Part shown: in pieces, positions 24,902 to 33,521 of the stretch
How positions within the stretch are numbered: the first letter of the stretch is position 1
How the letters are laid out: each line of letters begins with the position of its first letter
DNA from: Bradyrhizobium genosp. L
GTDB taxonomy: Bacteria > Pseudomonadota > Alphaproteobacteria > Rhizobiales > Xanthobacteraceae
Direction of reading: 5' to 3'
Assembly (NCBI RefSeq): GCF_015624485.1
Contig: NZ_CP061378.1
Location: 4,464,001 to 4,528,000, forward strand
Length of the DNA stretch: 64,000 nt
Notes under the pieces: model-generated
The model's input: the letters and a program-made list of their open reading frames with translations, nothing else
Told to the model about the DNA's origin: nothing
The model's database searches: none
Program-made: the position numbers and the translations under genes

Positions 24902-25834
24902 CTATGACGCGAAATCCCTTGGCGTGAAATCGAGGTCGAGCACTTTCCACTCGCCGTAGCGATCCTTCGGCAGCATCGCGTAAGGCTGACAAGCCTTCAG
25001 CGCACTGGTCGCGCTCTGGATCAACAGTGGACCTTTCTCCGACGCGGTCGCCTCGATCAGTTGCGGCGGGGCCGCGAGCTTGCCGTCCGGCGTCATCAGC
25101 ACCCGTAGCTTGACCCTGACATCGTCGTCGCTCTTCACCGCGTTCGGAAGCTTCAGGCAGGTCTTCAGATGGCGACGGAATTCGCCGACCACGCTGGAGC
25201 CGACCTTGGCCTCCTCGATCGCCGGCGCATCGAAATTGTCGGGGCCCCCCGCGTCGGCGGAATGCGGCGCGGCCGGCGACGTCACTGAGAGATCGGGCGG
25301 CAGGCCCAGCATGACATTGTACTTGACCGTAAGATCGGGTTGCGGCGCCGCGTAGGCCGGCGGCGGTGCGGCCTGCGGTGACGGCTGCGGGGCCTGTGAC
25401 GGCGGCTGCGGAACGGCCGGCGGCGGTGCAGCGGCGGCGGCTTGCTGCGGAGCAGGACTGGGCTTTGGCGCCGGCGGCGTCGCCTGCTTCTGCTCGGGCT
25501 GCGGCGTCGGCTGCTTCTGCGGTGGCTGGGGCGACGGCTGCGGCGCAGCGGCCTGCGCAGGCGGCTCGGACTTGGCCGAAGACTTCGGCTGTTCCTTGGC
25601 CTGCTCCACCGGCTTGTCCAGCGACGGCAATTGAAACTCCGGCGTCGGCGACGGGCTCGGCGCCGGGGTGACCTCGGCGGCGGCCTCCTCCTGCGGGGTC
25701 ACCACCTCGACCGGTATCGTGTCAGCGGCGACGGGATCGAGCTGGCGGACCTCCGAATAGACGAAAATCAGCGCAAGCAGCGACAGGTGCACCAGCACCG
25801 ACGCCAAGATATCCGCGTTTGGCCGGAACTTCAT
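24902..25834 (-). CDS. TonB/TolA-like energy-transducer protein
   Basis: 310 residues. One membrane anchor near the N-terminus (ILASVLVHLSLLALIFVYS), a periplasmic Pro/Ala/Gln-rich region of ~130 residues able to span the periplasm, and a C-terminal domain with FRRHLKTCLKLPNAV and RVLMTPDGKLAAPPQLIEA, which resembles the TolA/TonB C-terminal domain. It is not next to ExbB/ExbD or an outer-membrane receptor, so the partner is unknown. Confidence 0.8.
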   Translation of the reverse strand: MKFRPNADILASVLVHLSLLALIFVYSEVRQLDPVAADTIPVEVVTPQEEAAAEVTPAPSPSPTPEFQLPSLDKPVEQAKEQPKSSAKSEPPAQAAAPQPSPQPPQKQPTPQPEQKQATPPAPKPSPAPQQAAAAAPPPAVPQPPSQAPQPSPQAAPPPAYAAPQPDLTVKYNVMLGLPPDLSVTSPAAPHSADAGGPDNFDAPAIEEAKVGSSVVGEFRRHLKTCLKLPNAVKSDDDVRVKLRVLMTPDGKLAAPPQLIEATASEKGPLLIQSATSALKACQPYAMLPKDRYGEWKVLDLDFTPRDFAS

Positions 25835-25896
25835 CCCACTCGATCAAATCGTGATGTCTCCCCGAGACCTACAATAGCGGTCCGGGGCGGTCGGCC

Positions 25897-26715
25897 TCAA
25901 TCCCATTTCGGCGCGAAGCCGAAATTGGTCAGCCGGCCACCCGGGCTGCCCATCGCGCTGATTTCGCGCATATCCGCCTCGGACAGCTCGAAATCGAAGA
26001 TGTCGATGTTCTCCTGCAGCCGCTCCAGCTTCGAGGTGCGCGGGATCGCGGACACATTCTGCTGCACCAGCCAGCGCAGGCAGACTTGCGCGGCGGTCTT
26101 GCGATAGCGGTCGCCGATCCGCGCCAGCGCGCGGTCATTCCTGATCCGCCCCTTGGCGATCGGACTGTAGGCGACCAGCGCCATGCCATGGCACGCGCAG
26201 GCCTCCATCACCTTGGCCTGGTCGAGATAGGGATGGTACTCGACCTGGTCGCAGGCGAGCGGCTCAGGGCACGCCGCCACCGCCTCCTCGATCAGCGCCA
26301 CGGTGAAATTCGAGACGCCGATATGGCGCGCCAGCCCGGCCTGCCTGACCTTCGCCAGCGCGCCGAGCGTCTCTGCGAGCGGCACCTGCGGATTGGGCCA
26401 GTGCAGCAGCAACAAATCGACCTCGGTCAACCGCAGCCGCGCCAGGCTCTCCTTGGCCGAACGCTCGAGGTCGTTCGGCTTGAAATGCGTGGTCCAGACT
26501 TTCGTCGTCACGAACACATCGTCACGCTTGACGCCGGAAGCGCGCAGCCCGTCGCCGACCTCGCGCTCGTTCTCGTAGATCTGCGCGGTGTCGATGTGGC
26601 GATAACCGAGCCGCAGCGCCTGCTCGACGATGCGCGCGCAGGCCCGTCCGCGCAATTCCCAGGTGCCGAGCCCGATCGCGGGGATTTTGGCACCGTTGCC
26701 TTCGATCATGTTCAT
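25897..26715 (-). CDS. Aldo/keto reductase
   Basis: 272 residues, NADPH-dependent AKR (2,5-diketo-D-gluconate reductase-like). The catalytic tetrad is present: Asp and Tyr in HIDTAQIYENE, Lys in VTTKVWTTHF, His in LLLHWPNP. Also IGVSNFTVALIEEA and the cofactor loop AIPRTSKLERLQENI. Cytoplasmic. It is 61 bases beyond the AraC gene, same strand, with no overlap. The start ATG is followed 6 bases later by a second ATG, either of which could be used. Confidence 0.93.
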   Translation of the reverse strand: MNMIEGNGAKIPAIGLGTWELRGRACARIVEQALRLGYRHIDTAQIYENEREVGDGLRASGVKRDDVFVTTKVWTTHFKPNDLERSAKESLARLRLTEVDLLLLHWPNPQVPLAETLGALAKVRQAGLARHIGVSNFTVALIEEAVAACPEPLACDQVEYHPYLDQAKVMEACACHGMALVAYSPIAKGRIRNDRALARIGDRYRKTAAQVCLRWLVQQNVSAIPRTSKLERLQENIDIFDFELSEADMREISAMGSPGGRLTNFGFAPKWD

Positions 26716-26774
26716 CCGGACATTATGCGCGCCGCAGCCGACGCTGCCAACTCACGCCGGCGTGCAGAGCGGCT

Positions 26775-27680
26775 TCACGACGGCTTCTGCTCCCGCGCAT
26801 ATTGCGTCGGCGGCCGTCCGACATGGCGGGTGAAAGCGACGCTGAACGTGCTCGCGGAGCCGTAGCCGACGCGTTCCGCGATCTCGGCGACGCCCGCCTC
26901 GGACCGCCGCAGCAGGTTCTTGGCCAGCGCCATGCGCCAAGCCAACAGATATTCCATCGGCGCAACCCCGACCGCGCGCCTGAAGCGCTCGAAGAAAGCC
27001 GAGCGCGACAGCGTCGCCTCCTTCGCAAGCTGCGCCACGGTCCATTGCCGGGTCGGCGTCTCGTGCATCTTGCGGATCGCGATCGCAAGGCGTTCATCGG
27101 CAAGCGCACGCGCAAGGCCTGGAGACGCCGCCGTGCCCGCCGCGGAGCGCAGCGCTTCGATCAGCAGCACCTCGATCAGACGGGCCAGGATGACCTCGCG
27201 CGCCGGCCGCCTTTCGAGGAATTCGTCGCGCACGAACTGCACGAGCGTGGCGAGCCGCGGTTCGCCAGGGACATGCACGAGTTGCGGAAGCAGCGAGACC
27301 AGCAAGCCGGCGTCGGGAGAGCCGAAGCTACAATGGCCCCCCAGCATCCGCAGGTCGATCGGACCGTCCTGATCGCCGATCCTGAACTCCCCGGTCGTAA
27401 GCGCGACCGGCAACGTATCGGGCGCCTGCTCCGAGCGCGGCGCGAGGCTCGACATCGCAACGTCGTAGGCCGCAGGGATCAGGACGAAGTCGCCCGCGCG
27501 AAGCGTCATCGGCTCGTGCCCGTCGACCACGAGGCGGCAGCCTCCCTCGAGCACCACGCAATAGAACGGCTGTCCGGCATCCGAGCGGCGGACTTGCCAC
27601 GGACCGGCGCCGACGATGGCCTTGGCGAACCGGACGCTGGGCTGCAGCAGCGTGACCACCTCGGCAAGCGGATCGACCAA
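26775..27680 (-). CDS. AraC-family regulator with cupin sensor domain
   Basis: 301 residues. N-terminal cupin_6 domain (VVLEGGCRLVVDGHEPMTL, AGDFVLIPAAYDV) and C-terminal double HTH (VAQLAKEATLSRSAFFERF; EIAERVGYGSASTFSVAFTR). The start is TTG at 27680: AGGAG lies 7 bases upstream, and no ATG precedes the cupin fold. It is divergent from the two dehydrogenase genes at 27779 and 28549 and is their likely regulator. Confidence 0.9.
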   Translation of the reverse strand: MVDPLAEVVTLLQPSVRFAKAIVGAGPWQVRRSDAGQPFYCVVLEGGCRLVVDGHEPMTLRAGDFVLIPAAYDVAMSSLAPRSEQAPDTLPVALTTGEFRIGDQDGPIDLRMLGGHCSFGSPDAGLLVSLLPQLVHVPGEPRLATLVQFVRDEFLERRPAREVILARLIEVLLIEALRSAAGTAASPGLARALADERLAIAIRKMHETPTRQWTVAQLAKEATLSRSAFFERFRRAVGVAPMEYLLAWRMALAKNLLRRSEAGVAEIAERVGYGSASTFSVAFTRHVGRPPTQYAREQKPS

Positions 27681-27778
27681 AACCGGACTCCTGCAAACGA
27701 ATCTTGGACTTCCAAATATAGAACGTCCAGCCGCGGCCGCCTAGCTTCTCGGGATCGTAAACAACCACCAAGATCCCA

Positions 27779-28534
27779 ATGAACACCATCCTGATCACCG
27801 GATGCTCGTCCGGCTTCGGACTTGAGACCGCCAAATACTTCCTCGAACGCGACTGGAACGTTGTCGCCACGATGCGCAATCCGCGCGAGGACGTGCTGCC
27901 GCACTCCCAGCAACTGCGTGTGCTGCCGCTCGACGTCAATGATCCCGAGAGCATCGGTCGCGCCGTCGCGGCTGCCGGGCCGCTCGACGCCCTCGTCAAC
28001 AATGCGGGCTTCGGCGCGGCCTCGCCATTCGAGGCCATGCCGATGGCGACGATCCGCGAGGTCTTCGAGACCAACGCCTTCGGCACCATGGCCGTGACAC
28101 AGGCGGTGCTGCCGCAGTTCAGGGCGCGCAGGGCCGGCGTCGTCGTCAACGTCACGTCGAGCGTGACGATCAAATCGATCCCGCTGATCGCCGCCTACAC
28201 CGCGAGCAAGGCGGCGGTGAACGCCTTCACCGAGTCGATGGCGCTTGAGCTCGCGCAGTTCGGCGTGCGCGCGCGGCTGGTGCTGCCGGGCCGTTCACCG
28301 TCGACCCGTTTCGCCGACAACGCGCGTGCCCGCATGCAGGGCCTCGACCATGCGGCCTATGCGGAGCTCGTGAAAGGCGTGTTTGCGAGCTTCGGCGAAT
28401 CGGGACCGGTCACGCATGCACAGGACGTGGCCGAAGCGGTGTGGCGCGCGGTGACCGATCCGTCGAGCCCGATGCGCATCCCCGCAGGCGCCGACGCCAT
28501 CGAATGGGCCAGAGACTTGGCCAAGGCCCGCTGA
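27779..28534 (+). CDS. Short-chain dehydrogenase/reductase
   Basis: 251 residues, classical SDR. The cofactor motif is ILITGCSSGFGLETA (TGxxxGxG), then LVNNAGFG (NNAG), catalytic Ser in NVTSSVTIK and YTASKAAVNAF (YxxxK). Substrate unknown. It is the first gene of a two-gene unit divergent from the AraC regulator. Confidence 0.93.
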   Translation: MNTILITGCSSGFGLETAKYFLERDWNVVATMRNPREDVLPHSQQLRVLPLDVNDPESIGRAVAAAGPLDALVNNAGFGAASPFEAMPMATIREVFETNAFGTMAVTQAVLPQFRARRAGVVVNVTSSVTIKSIPLIAAYTASKAAVNAFTESMALELAQFGVRARLVLPGRSPSTRFADNARARMQGLDHAAYAELVKGVFASFGESGPVTHAQDVAEAVWRAVTDPSSPMRIPAGADAIEWARDLAKAR

Positions 28535-28548
28535 TCGGAGAGCCCAAC

Positions 28549-29307
28549 ATGCAAGTCAAGCAAGTCGCCCTGGTCACCGGGGCCAACCAGGGGATCGGTC
28601 TTCAGATCGCAAAGGATCTTGCTGCCCATGGCTTCGCCGTTCTGGTCGGCTCGCGCAACTTCGCGCGCGGGGTGACCGCGGCGGGCGAGATCGGACCGGA
28701 TGCCCACGCCCTCCAACTCGACGTCACCGACCAGGCCTCGATATCGGCCGCGGCCGGACGCGTTGGCCGCGAATTTGGCCGCCTCGACGTGCTGATCCAG
28801 AACGCCGCGATTTCGAACACGACGAAGCGGCCGGATCAGTCGGTCGCAGAGTACGCAGCGACGACCCGTCCGAGCAACGTGTCGCTCGACGAGGTTCGCG
28901 CGGTGTGGGAGACCAACGTGTTCGGCGTCCTCGCCGTCTACCAGGCGATGCTGCCGCTGCTGCGCAAGACGCCCGGCGCACGCATCGTCAATGTATCGAG
29001 CGGCGCCGGCTCGCTGACCATGAATGCGGACCCGGCCTCCAGCCACCGCGCGATCTTCGGTCCGGTCTATCCTGCCTCGAAGACTGCGCTCAACGCCATG
29101 ACGCTTGCGATGGCGATCGAACTGGAATCGACCGGGATCAAGGTCAACGCCGTCTCGCCGGGCTTCACCAGGACGAACCTCAACGGCTATGCAGGCATCG
29201 AGAGCGTCGAGGACGGCGCGCGCGAGGCGGTGCGCGTCGCGCTGCTCGGCCCTGACGGTCCGACCGGCACCTTCACGCACGCCAAGTTAGGGACGCTGCC
29301 ATGGTGA
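28549..29307 (+). CDS. Short-chain dehydrogenase/reductase (second of pair)
   Basis: 252 residues. VALVTGANQGIGLQIA (TGxxxGIG), LIQNAAIS (NAG variant reading NAA), catalytic Ser in VNVSSGAGSL and YPASKTALNAM (YxxxK). Closer to carbonyl reductase-like SDRs than its neighbour. GGAGA lies 8 bases before the ATG. Fourteen bases separate it from the previous stop, so they are co-transcribed. Confidence 0.93.
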   Translation: MQVKQVALVTGANQGIGLQIAKDLAAHGFAVLVGSRNFARGVTAAGEIGPDAHALQLDVTDQASISAAAGRVGREFGRLDVLIQNAAISNTTKRPDQSVAEYAATTRPSNVSLDEVRAVWETNVFGVLAVYQAMLPLLRKTPGARIVNVSSGAGSLTMNADPASSHRAIFGPVYPASKTALNAMTLAMAIELESTGIKVNAVSPGFTRTNLNGYAGIESVEDGAREAVRVALLGPDGPTGTFTHAKLGTLPW

Positions 29308-29314
29308 CGTCAGC

Positions 29315-30646
29315 TCAACGCTCCACCTGATAGCCATCGGTCAGCGTCTTCAGGAAGGCGATGATGTCGGCTTCGTCCTGCGGCGTCATCGCCGGCACCT
29401 CGCCGAGGTGACGCTCGAACGGGGGATCGCTGACGTCGACATTGCCGTGATATTTTTCCGGCAGGTCGTCGTACTTCAGGACCTTGCCGTCAGCCGAGCG
29501 CGGAAACACCTTCTCCGGATTCGTGTCGCGGAAATTGTAGAAATCGAGCACCTGTTCGAGCGTGCTGAAGGCGCCGTTGTGGAAGAAGGCGCGGCGGGTC
29601 GCGGTGTTGCGCAAGGTGGGCGTCAGGAACATGCCGCAATATTGCGTCTGCTCTGCAATGTCGGTGCGCTGCGGGCCGCAGACGCCGAGATCGAAATGGT
29701 TCGGATCGCCATTGCCCGTGAGCGCTGCATTGCGCGGCGCGCCGAGCGCCTCGTATTGATGGTCGGTGAACAACGGCGGCAGGCCGTCGCGGGTCGGCGC
29801 CGAGGTGTGGCAGCCGGCGCAATTGGCCTTCTCGGGATCGTTGAACGATTGCAGGCCGCGCAGCTCGGTCTCGCTCAGGCGCGCTTTGCCCTCCAGCCAG
29901 TAGTCATATTTGCTGCTGTAGGGATGGAAGCTCTCCTCTTCCACCTGATAGCGCGCCACCGCGAACATCGCTTCCGCGACCAGCAGGCGCTTGTTGCTGA
30001 AGATGCCGACCCCGAACAGCTCGACAAAGCGCGGCGCATAGGGTGCACGGTGCAGCTTGTCCGCGACGACTTCGAGGCTGCCGCCATCCATCTCGTTCGG
30101 GTCGAGCAGCGGAAAGAGCGCCTGGTCCTGCAGCGTGTCGGCGCGCCCGTCCCAGAACAGGCCGCCCTGCGGCACGATGTTGGCGGCGGAGGCGGCGGTG
30201 CCGGTCGCGACCTTCTTCGCCCGCGCGCTCTGCTGGCCGATCGCCGCCATCTGCGCGAGGTCGACGACGTTGTCGTCCTCGTCCTTCTCGGGCCCGATGC
30301 TGAAGTTCGGCTGGCGCTCCAGATAGCTCAGCGACGGAACGGCACGTGCGCCTTGCCGCTTGAGCGAGGCGCCGCCGAGCATGACCGGTCCGTCATTGGT
30401 CGGGCCGTAAGCGTGATCCGGGCTGTGGCAGGACGCACATGACAGTTCGCCGGATGACGAAAGCGAGGCGTCGTAAAAAATCAGCTTGCCGAGTTGCGCC
30501 ATGGAGGACAACGGGGCAACCGGCGGACGCCTGAGTTGCACCGGGCTGGGATTTACGCCCGAAAGCCCCTGCGTCTCGACTGCTGCGACGGCGCCGGCCA
30601 TGCAAAGCAGGCCGGCGCCGAGGAGCCACAAAGTGCGGCCGTTCAT
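29315..30646 (-). CDS. Di-haem cytochrome c peroxidase family protein (MauG-like)
   Basis: 443 residues, exported (signal peptide LWLLGAGLLCMAGAVAAV). Two c-type haem sites: CASCHS (~res 72) and CAGCHT (~res 280), with GKLIFYDASLSSSGELSC and FWDGRADTLQDQA typical of CcpA/MauG. The end VPAMTPQDEADIIAFLKTLT is also usual. It probably reduces peroxide or modifies a protein in the periplasm. It lies 15 bases downstream of the phosphoesterase gene, same strand, so the two form an operon. Confidence 0.92.
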   Translation of the reverse strand: MNGRTLWLLGAGLLCMAGAVAAVETQGLSGVNPSPVQLRRPPVAPLSSMAQLGKLIFYDASLSSSGELSCASCHSPDHAYGPTNDGPVMLGGASLKRQGARAVPSLSYLERQPNFSIGPEKDEDDNVVDLAQMAAIGQQSARAKKVATGTAASAANIVPQGGLFWDGRADTLQDQALFPLLDPNEMDGGSLEVVADKLHRAPYAPRFVELFGVGIFSNKRLLVAEAMFAVARYQVEEESFHPYSSKYDYWLEGKARLSETELRGLQSFNDPEKANCAGCHTSAPTRDGLPPLFTDHQYEALGAPRNAALTGNGDPNHFDLGVCGPQRTDIAEQTQYCGMFLTPTLRNTATRRAFFHNGAFSTLEQVLDFYNFRDTNPEKVFPRSADGKVLKYDDLPEKYHGNVDVSDPPFERHLGEVPAMTPQDEADIIAFLKTLTDGYQVER

Positions 30647-30661
30647 TTCGCGTCCGGGATC

Positions 30662-32365
30662 CTAGTGATGATGGTGATCATCCGGCGGGCTGACGATGAC
30701 CGTGCCCGCGGTCGGATCGAGGAACAGCGTATCCTGCTGACGGTCGTGATCGTGGCCGTGATCGAAGTCGAACATATCGGCAATCGATTCGACCTTCTCG
30801 TCGAACGAACCGCCACCGAGGCGCTGGCCGTGCAGCCAGTTGTCCTCGATGAAGCGCACCACGGAGGCCTGCGAAATCCTGACGTGGCTGACAAAGTTCT
30901 TCTTGGCGAACGGCGAGACCACGATGAAGGGCACGCGGGTGCCTGGACCGCAGCGGCCGTTCACCGGCTTGCCGCCCAGGCCATTGGGCTGCGGCTGCTT
31001 GGCGGCACCGAGGCCGCACTTGCCGGGACCGTTGACCTGATCGGCGGTCGAATCATACGACGCGGTGGTCGGTACGGCGTAGGCGTGGTCGTACCAGCCG
31101 TCGGAGTCGTCATAGGTGATGATGACGGCGGTCTCACGCCATTCCGGCTGCTTCATCAGGAAGTTGATCAACTCGACAGTGCCCACCTGCTCGTCGAGCG
31201 GATCGGAATTGCCGGCATGCGCATCCTGGAAGGCGGGCATCTTGATGTAGGAGACGGCCGGAAGATGGCCGGCTTTGACCGCGGCGTAGAAATCTTCGAG
31301 GTCGTAGTCGTGGTTGGCCGGATCGACCGTCTTGCCATTGGCGACGTAGGTATGACCGATCGCATCGACCGAACTCGGACGTGCGTGGGTCGGGTTGGCG
31401 GTCGACTTGTAGTACTGGAACCAGGCGTGGTGCGGAATGTAGTCCACGATCGTGCCGGCGACGTTGCTCGAGAACGTGCTGCGTGCGCAGCCGGAGGTGC
31501 CGTTGGTGTTCTTGAGGGTAAGATCGAAGCCGCCCATGAAGCCGCCCCAGCTGATCTGTTCGGCGTTGAGCAGGTCGCCGATGTTCTTGCCGGTCATCAG
31601 CATCGTGCTGGTCGTGCTCGAGCACTGGTCGTAGGCCGGATCGGTGTCGCCGATCAGCGACAAGCCGCCCTGGCCGTCGGCGATCGACGACGAGGTGCCG
31701 ATGATGTTCTGCACGCCATTGTTCTGGCCCGAGACCACCTCGATCGCGCCTGGCGTCGACGGCCCGTAGGTGTCGGTATAGTGATTGTCGTTCATGGCGA
31801 AGTTCTGGGCGTAATTCCAGAATGCGGTGACGGTGTTGCCGTCGAAATAGCCCATCACCTGGCCGTTGGTGCCGAACGCGCCGACGCCGCCGGCAGTGCC
31901 GCGGCCGGTGAATTCCGGAAACAGGTCGGCCTTGCCGTTGTCATAGGCCTGCTGCTCGGGCGTGTAGGCGTGGTTCTGCGACTTGGTGTTGGCCTGCGTG
32001 CGATCGAGGCGGAACGGATTGGTCGCGCCGGTGCCGTTGGCCGGGTTGAGGTTCGGATTGTTCGTCAACAGATTGGCGTTGGCGAGGTTGTTGACCTGCG
32101 GCGTATGCGGCTTGGCCTTGAAGGGAATCGAGCCCGACGGATTGCCGGCGTTCGGATAGGTCGCGAAATAGTGGTCGAACGAGCGGTTCTCGTTGAAGAT
32201 GACGACTAGATGCTTGATCGGCGTCGCGGTGTGGATGTCGTGCGGATGACGATGATCCCGGTCGTGATCGTGATCACGATCCCAGCCGTCCTGCGCGGCA
32301 GCGCCGTATGCGACCGCAGCAACGGCCAGACAGATTCCGACCGTCGAAAGAAATTTGGCTTTCAC
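30662..32365 (-). CDS. Secreted phosphoesterase (phospholipase C/acid phosphatase family)
   Basis: 567 residues. Signal peptide ending YGAAAQ, then a stretch of alternating His/Asp/Arg (DRDHDHDRDHRHPHD). The catalytic N-terminus IKHLVVIFNENRSFDHYFATY has the ENRSFD metal/substrate motif of the PLC-type phosphoesterase superfamily. NDNHYTDTYGPSTPGAIEV and VIITYDDSDGWYDHAY supply further metal ligands. It ends in a run of His (DDHHHH). Probably releases phosphate from lipid or organic phosphate in the periplasm. The His-rich ends may bind metal. Confidence 0.9.
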   Translation of the reverse strand: MKAKFLSTVGICLAVAAVAYGAAAQDGWDRDHDHDRDHRHPHDIHTATPIKHLVVIFNENRSFDHYFATYPNAGNPSGSIPFKAKPHTPQVNNLANANLLTNNPNLNPANGTGATNPFRLDRTQANTKSQNHAYTPEQQAYDNGKADLFPEFTGRGTAGGVGAFGTNGQVMGYFDGNTVTAFWNYAQNFAMNDNHYTDTYGPSTPGAIEVVSGQNNGVQNIIGTSSSIADGQGGLSLIGDTDPAYDQCSSTTSTMLMTGKNIGDLLNAEQISWGGFMGGFDLTLKNTNGTSGCARSTFSSNVAGTIVDYIPHHAWFQYYKSTANPTHARPSSVDAIGHTYVANGKTVDPANHDYDLEDFYAAVKAGHLPAVSYIKMPAFQDAHAGNSDPLDEQVGTVELINFLMKQPEWRETAVIITYDDSDGWYDHAYAVPTTASYDSTADQVNGPGKCGLGAAKQPQPNGLGGKPVNGRCGPGTRVPFIVVSPFAKKNFVSHVRISQASVVRFIEDNWLHGQRLGGGSFDEKVESIADMFDFDHGHDHDRQQDTLFLDPTAGTVIVSPPDDHHHH

Positions 32366-32751
32366 CAGAGTGCCCCCTGCTTTTGCAGATTTATGACGTG
32401 AACCTGCGGCAGATTAGACACGTCCGGTAACAGCGCTGTGTCGGTTTTATGCTGTTGATGACAACTGTGAAAAAATCGCGCGCACTTCTCGCATCAGTTG
32501 CAGCATGCGCGTGGATGCGCGGATCAATCCGCATGCCCACGCGATTGCGCATATCCGTCAGAATCTCAATCAGCGATTTGCATGACCGCGCAATCCCTGC
32601 AGTGAAAAAACATTTTGGTTTACGCGAAATAAGGTTACCCTTCGCGTCCGATCGAGGGCACTGCGCATCGTCAAGAGTGTCGCAGCGAGATGCGGTGGAC
32701 TGCGTCGCGAGAGTGCGAAAGCATGACCCTCGATGCTGCAACACACTCAAT

Positions 32752-32874
32752 GTCGTCCCTGCGAAAGCAGGGACCCATAACCACGAATGCCGATTGTTGC
32801 ACGGCGCTGGAACGACGAGTCTTTTTCACAGACATCCGCCGCGGAGTATGGGTCCCTGCTTTCGCAGGGACGAC
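32752..32874. repeat. Palindromic intergenic element, copy 1
   Basis: 123 bp with perfect 28-bp terminal inverted arms (32752-32779 and 32847-32874). Each arm is itself nearly self-complementary (GTCCCTGCGAAAGCAGGGAC). The core includes GCACGGCGCTGGAACGACGA. No open frame with a transposase-like product is inside, so it is a small non-autonomous element of the MITE/REP kind. Confidence 0.8.
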
Positions 32875-32905
32875 AGCTGTGTCTGTGGCGTATTGTCTTT
32901 CCAAC

Positions 32906-33027
32906 GTCGTCCCGGCGAAAGCCAGGACCCATTACCCCAAAAGTCGGTTGTGGAGCGGCGCTGGGGCCACGATCTCGCTACACCATCATATTCGGTGATT
33001 ATGGGTCCTGGCTTTCGCCAGGACGAC
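32906..33027. repeat. Palindromic intergenic element, copy 2
   Basis: 122 bp with 27-bp arms (32906-32932 and 33001-33027) matching at 26 of 27 positions. The core GAGCGGCGCTGGGGCCACGA resembles that of copy 1, so the two belong to one family. They are only 31 bp apart. Confidence 0.8.
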
Positions 33028-33076
33028 ACCGTTGATGTTGCGCTCGTGCGCGACGCGAGCGAACGCGCCGACCGTC

Positions 33077-33382
33077 TCACGCCGGCGCCGTCTCGCTCGA
33101 CAGCGCCGCGAACACCGTCTCCGGCGAATGCGCGATCACGGCGAGCAGCGCGCGGGCGGGTCCGCGCGGGGCGCGCTTGCCCTGCTCCCAGTTGCGGATG
33201 GTCTCGACGGGCACGCCGAGCTTGGCGGCGAATTCGAGCTGGGTCAGTTGGGCGCGGCGGCGCAGGTCGCGCACCGCCGGCTGCGTGGCTGGCGATGACG
33301 CAGGCTGCGGCACGAGCGGGATTTCCCTGCCGTCGCAGAGTTCGACGATCCGTCCGTCCGCCTTGAGCCGCAAGCGCCGCAT
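33077..33382 (-). CDS. Helix-turn-helix protein (XRE/NadS-like)
   Basis: 101 residues. A short N-terminal beta part (RRLRLKADGRIVELCDGREI) precedes an HTH_3 domain: LRRRAQLTQLEFAAKLGVPVETIRNWEQGKRAP, given here by its ends LTQLEFAAKLGV and RNWEQGKRAP. This looks like an antitoxin/MqsA-type regulator, but no toxin gene is adjacent, so it may act alone. GAGGGGG lies upstream of the ATG at 33382. Confidence 0.85.
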   Translation of the reverse strand: MRRLRLKADGRIVELCDGREIPLVPQPASSPATQPAVRDLRRRAQLTQLEFAAKLGVPVETIRNWEQGKRAPRGPARALLAVIAHSPETVFAALSSETAPA

Positions 33383-33475
33383 GATGGCCCCCTCGATGGC
33401 GCGCCCTGGAAATGGCGGCATCATCCATCAAGCGCGTTAAGGCGCGATTAACGATAAAGCAGCCCTTGTCTGATC

Positions 33476-33516
33476 CGTTTTCTTCACGCGAACCGGTGCC
33501 CCTTCGCTCGAAAACG
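33476..33516. repeat. Dispersed imperfect palindrome, copy 1
   Basis: Begins CGTTTTCTTCACGCGAACCG and ends TTCGCTCGAAAACG, able to fold as a hairpin. It lies 6 bases beyond the mgtE stop codon. A near-identical copy lies at 52321, also just after a stop codon, which suggests a role in transcription ending or mRNA stability. Confidence 0.75.
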
Positions 33517-33521
33517 CTTTG

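Larger units (their letters stand above)
32366..33076. other. 711-base intergenic region carrying two palindromic repeat elements
   Basis: There is no gene I can support. The first ~385 bases hold the promoter of the phosphoesterase gene and otherwise nothing recognised. The rest is mostly two related long-armed palindromic elements, listed separately. Confidence 0.7.

Noticed and set aside
30494..32209. 571-codon + strand frame opposite the phosphoesterase and the peroxidase N-terminus
   Set aside because: Runs across two real genes on the other strand and has no recognisable domain.
32366..33060. Several open frames through the palindromic elements
   Set aside because: They are made by the repeats themselves, read similarly on both strands, and contain no transposase motif, so I do not call an insertion sequence.
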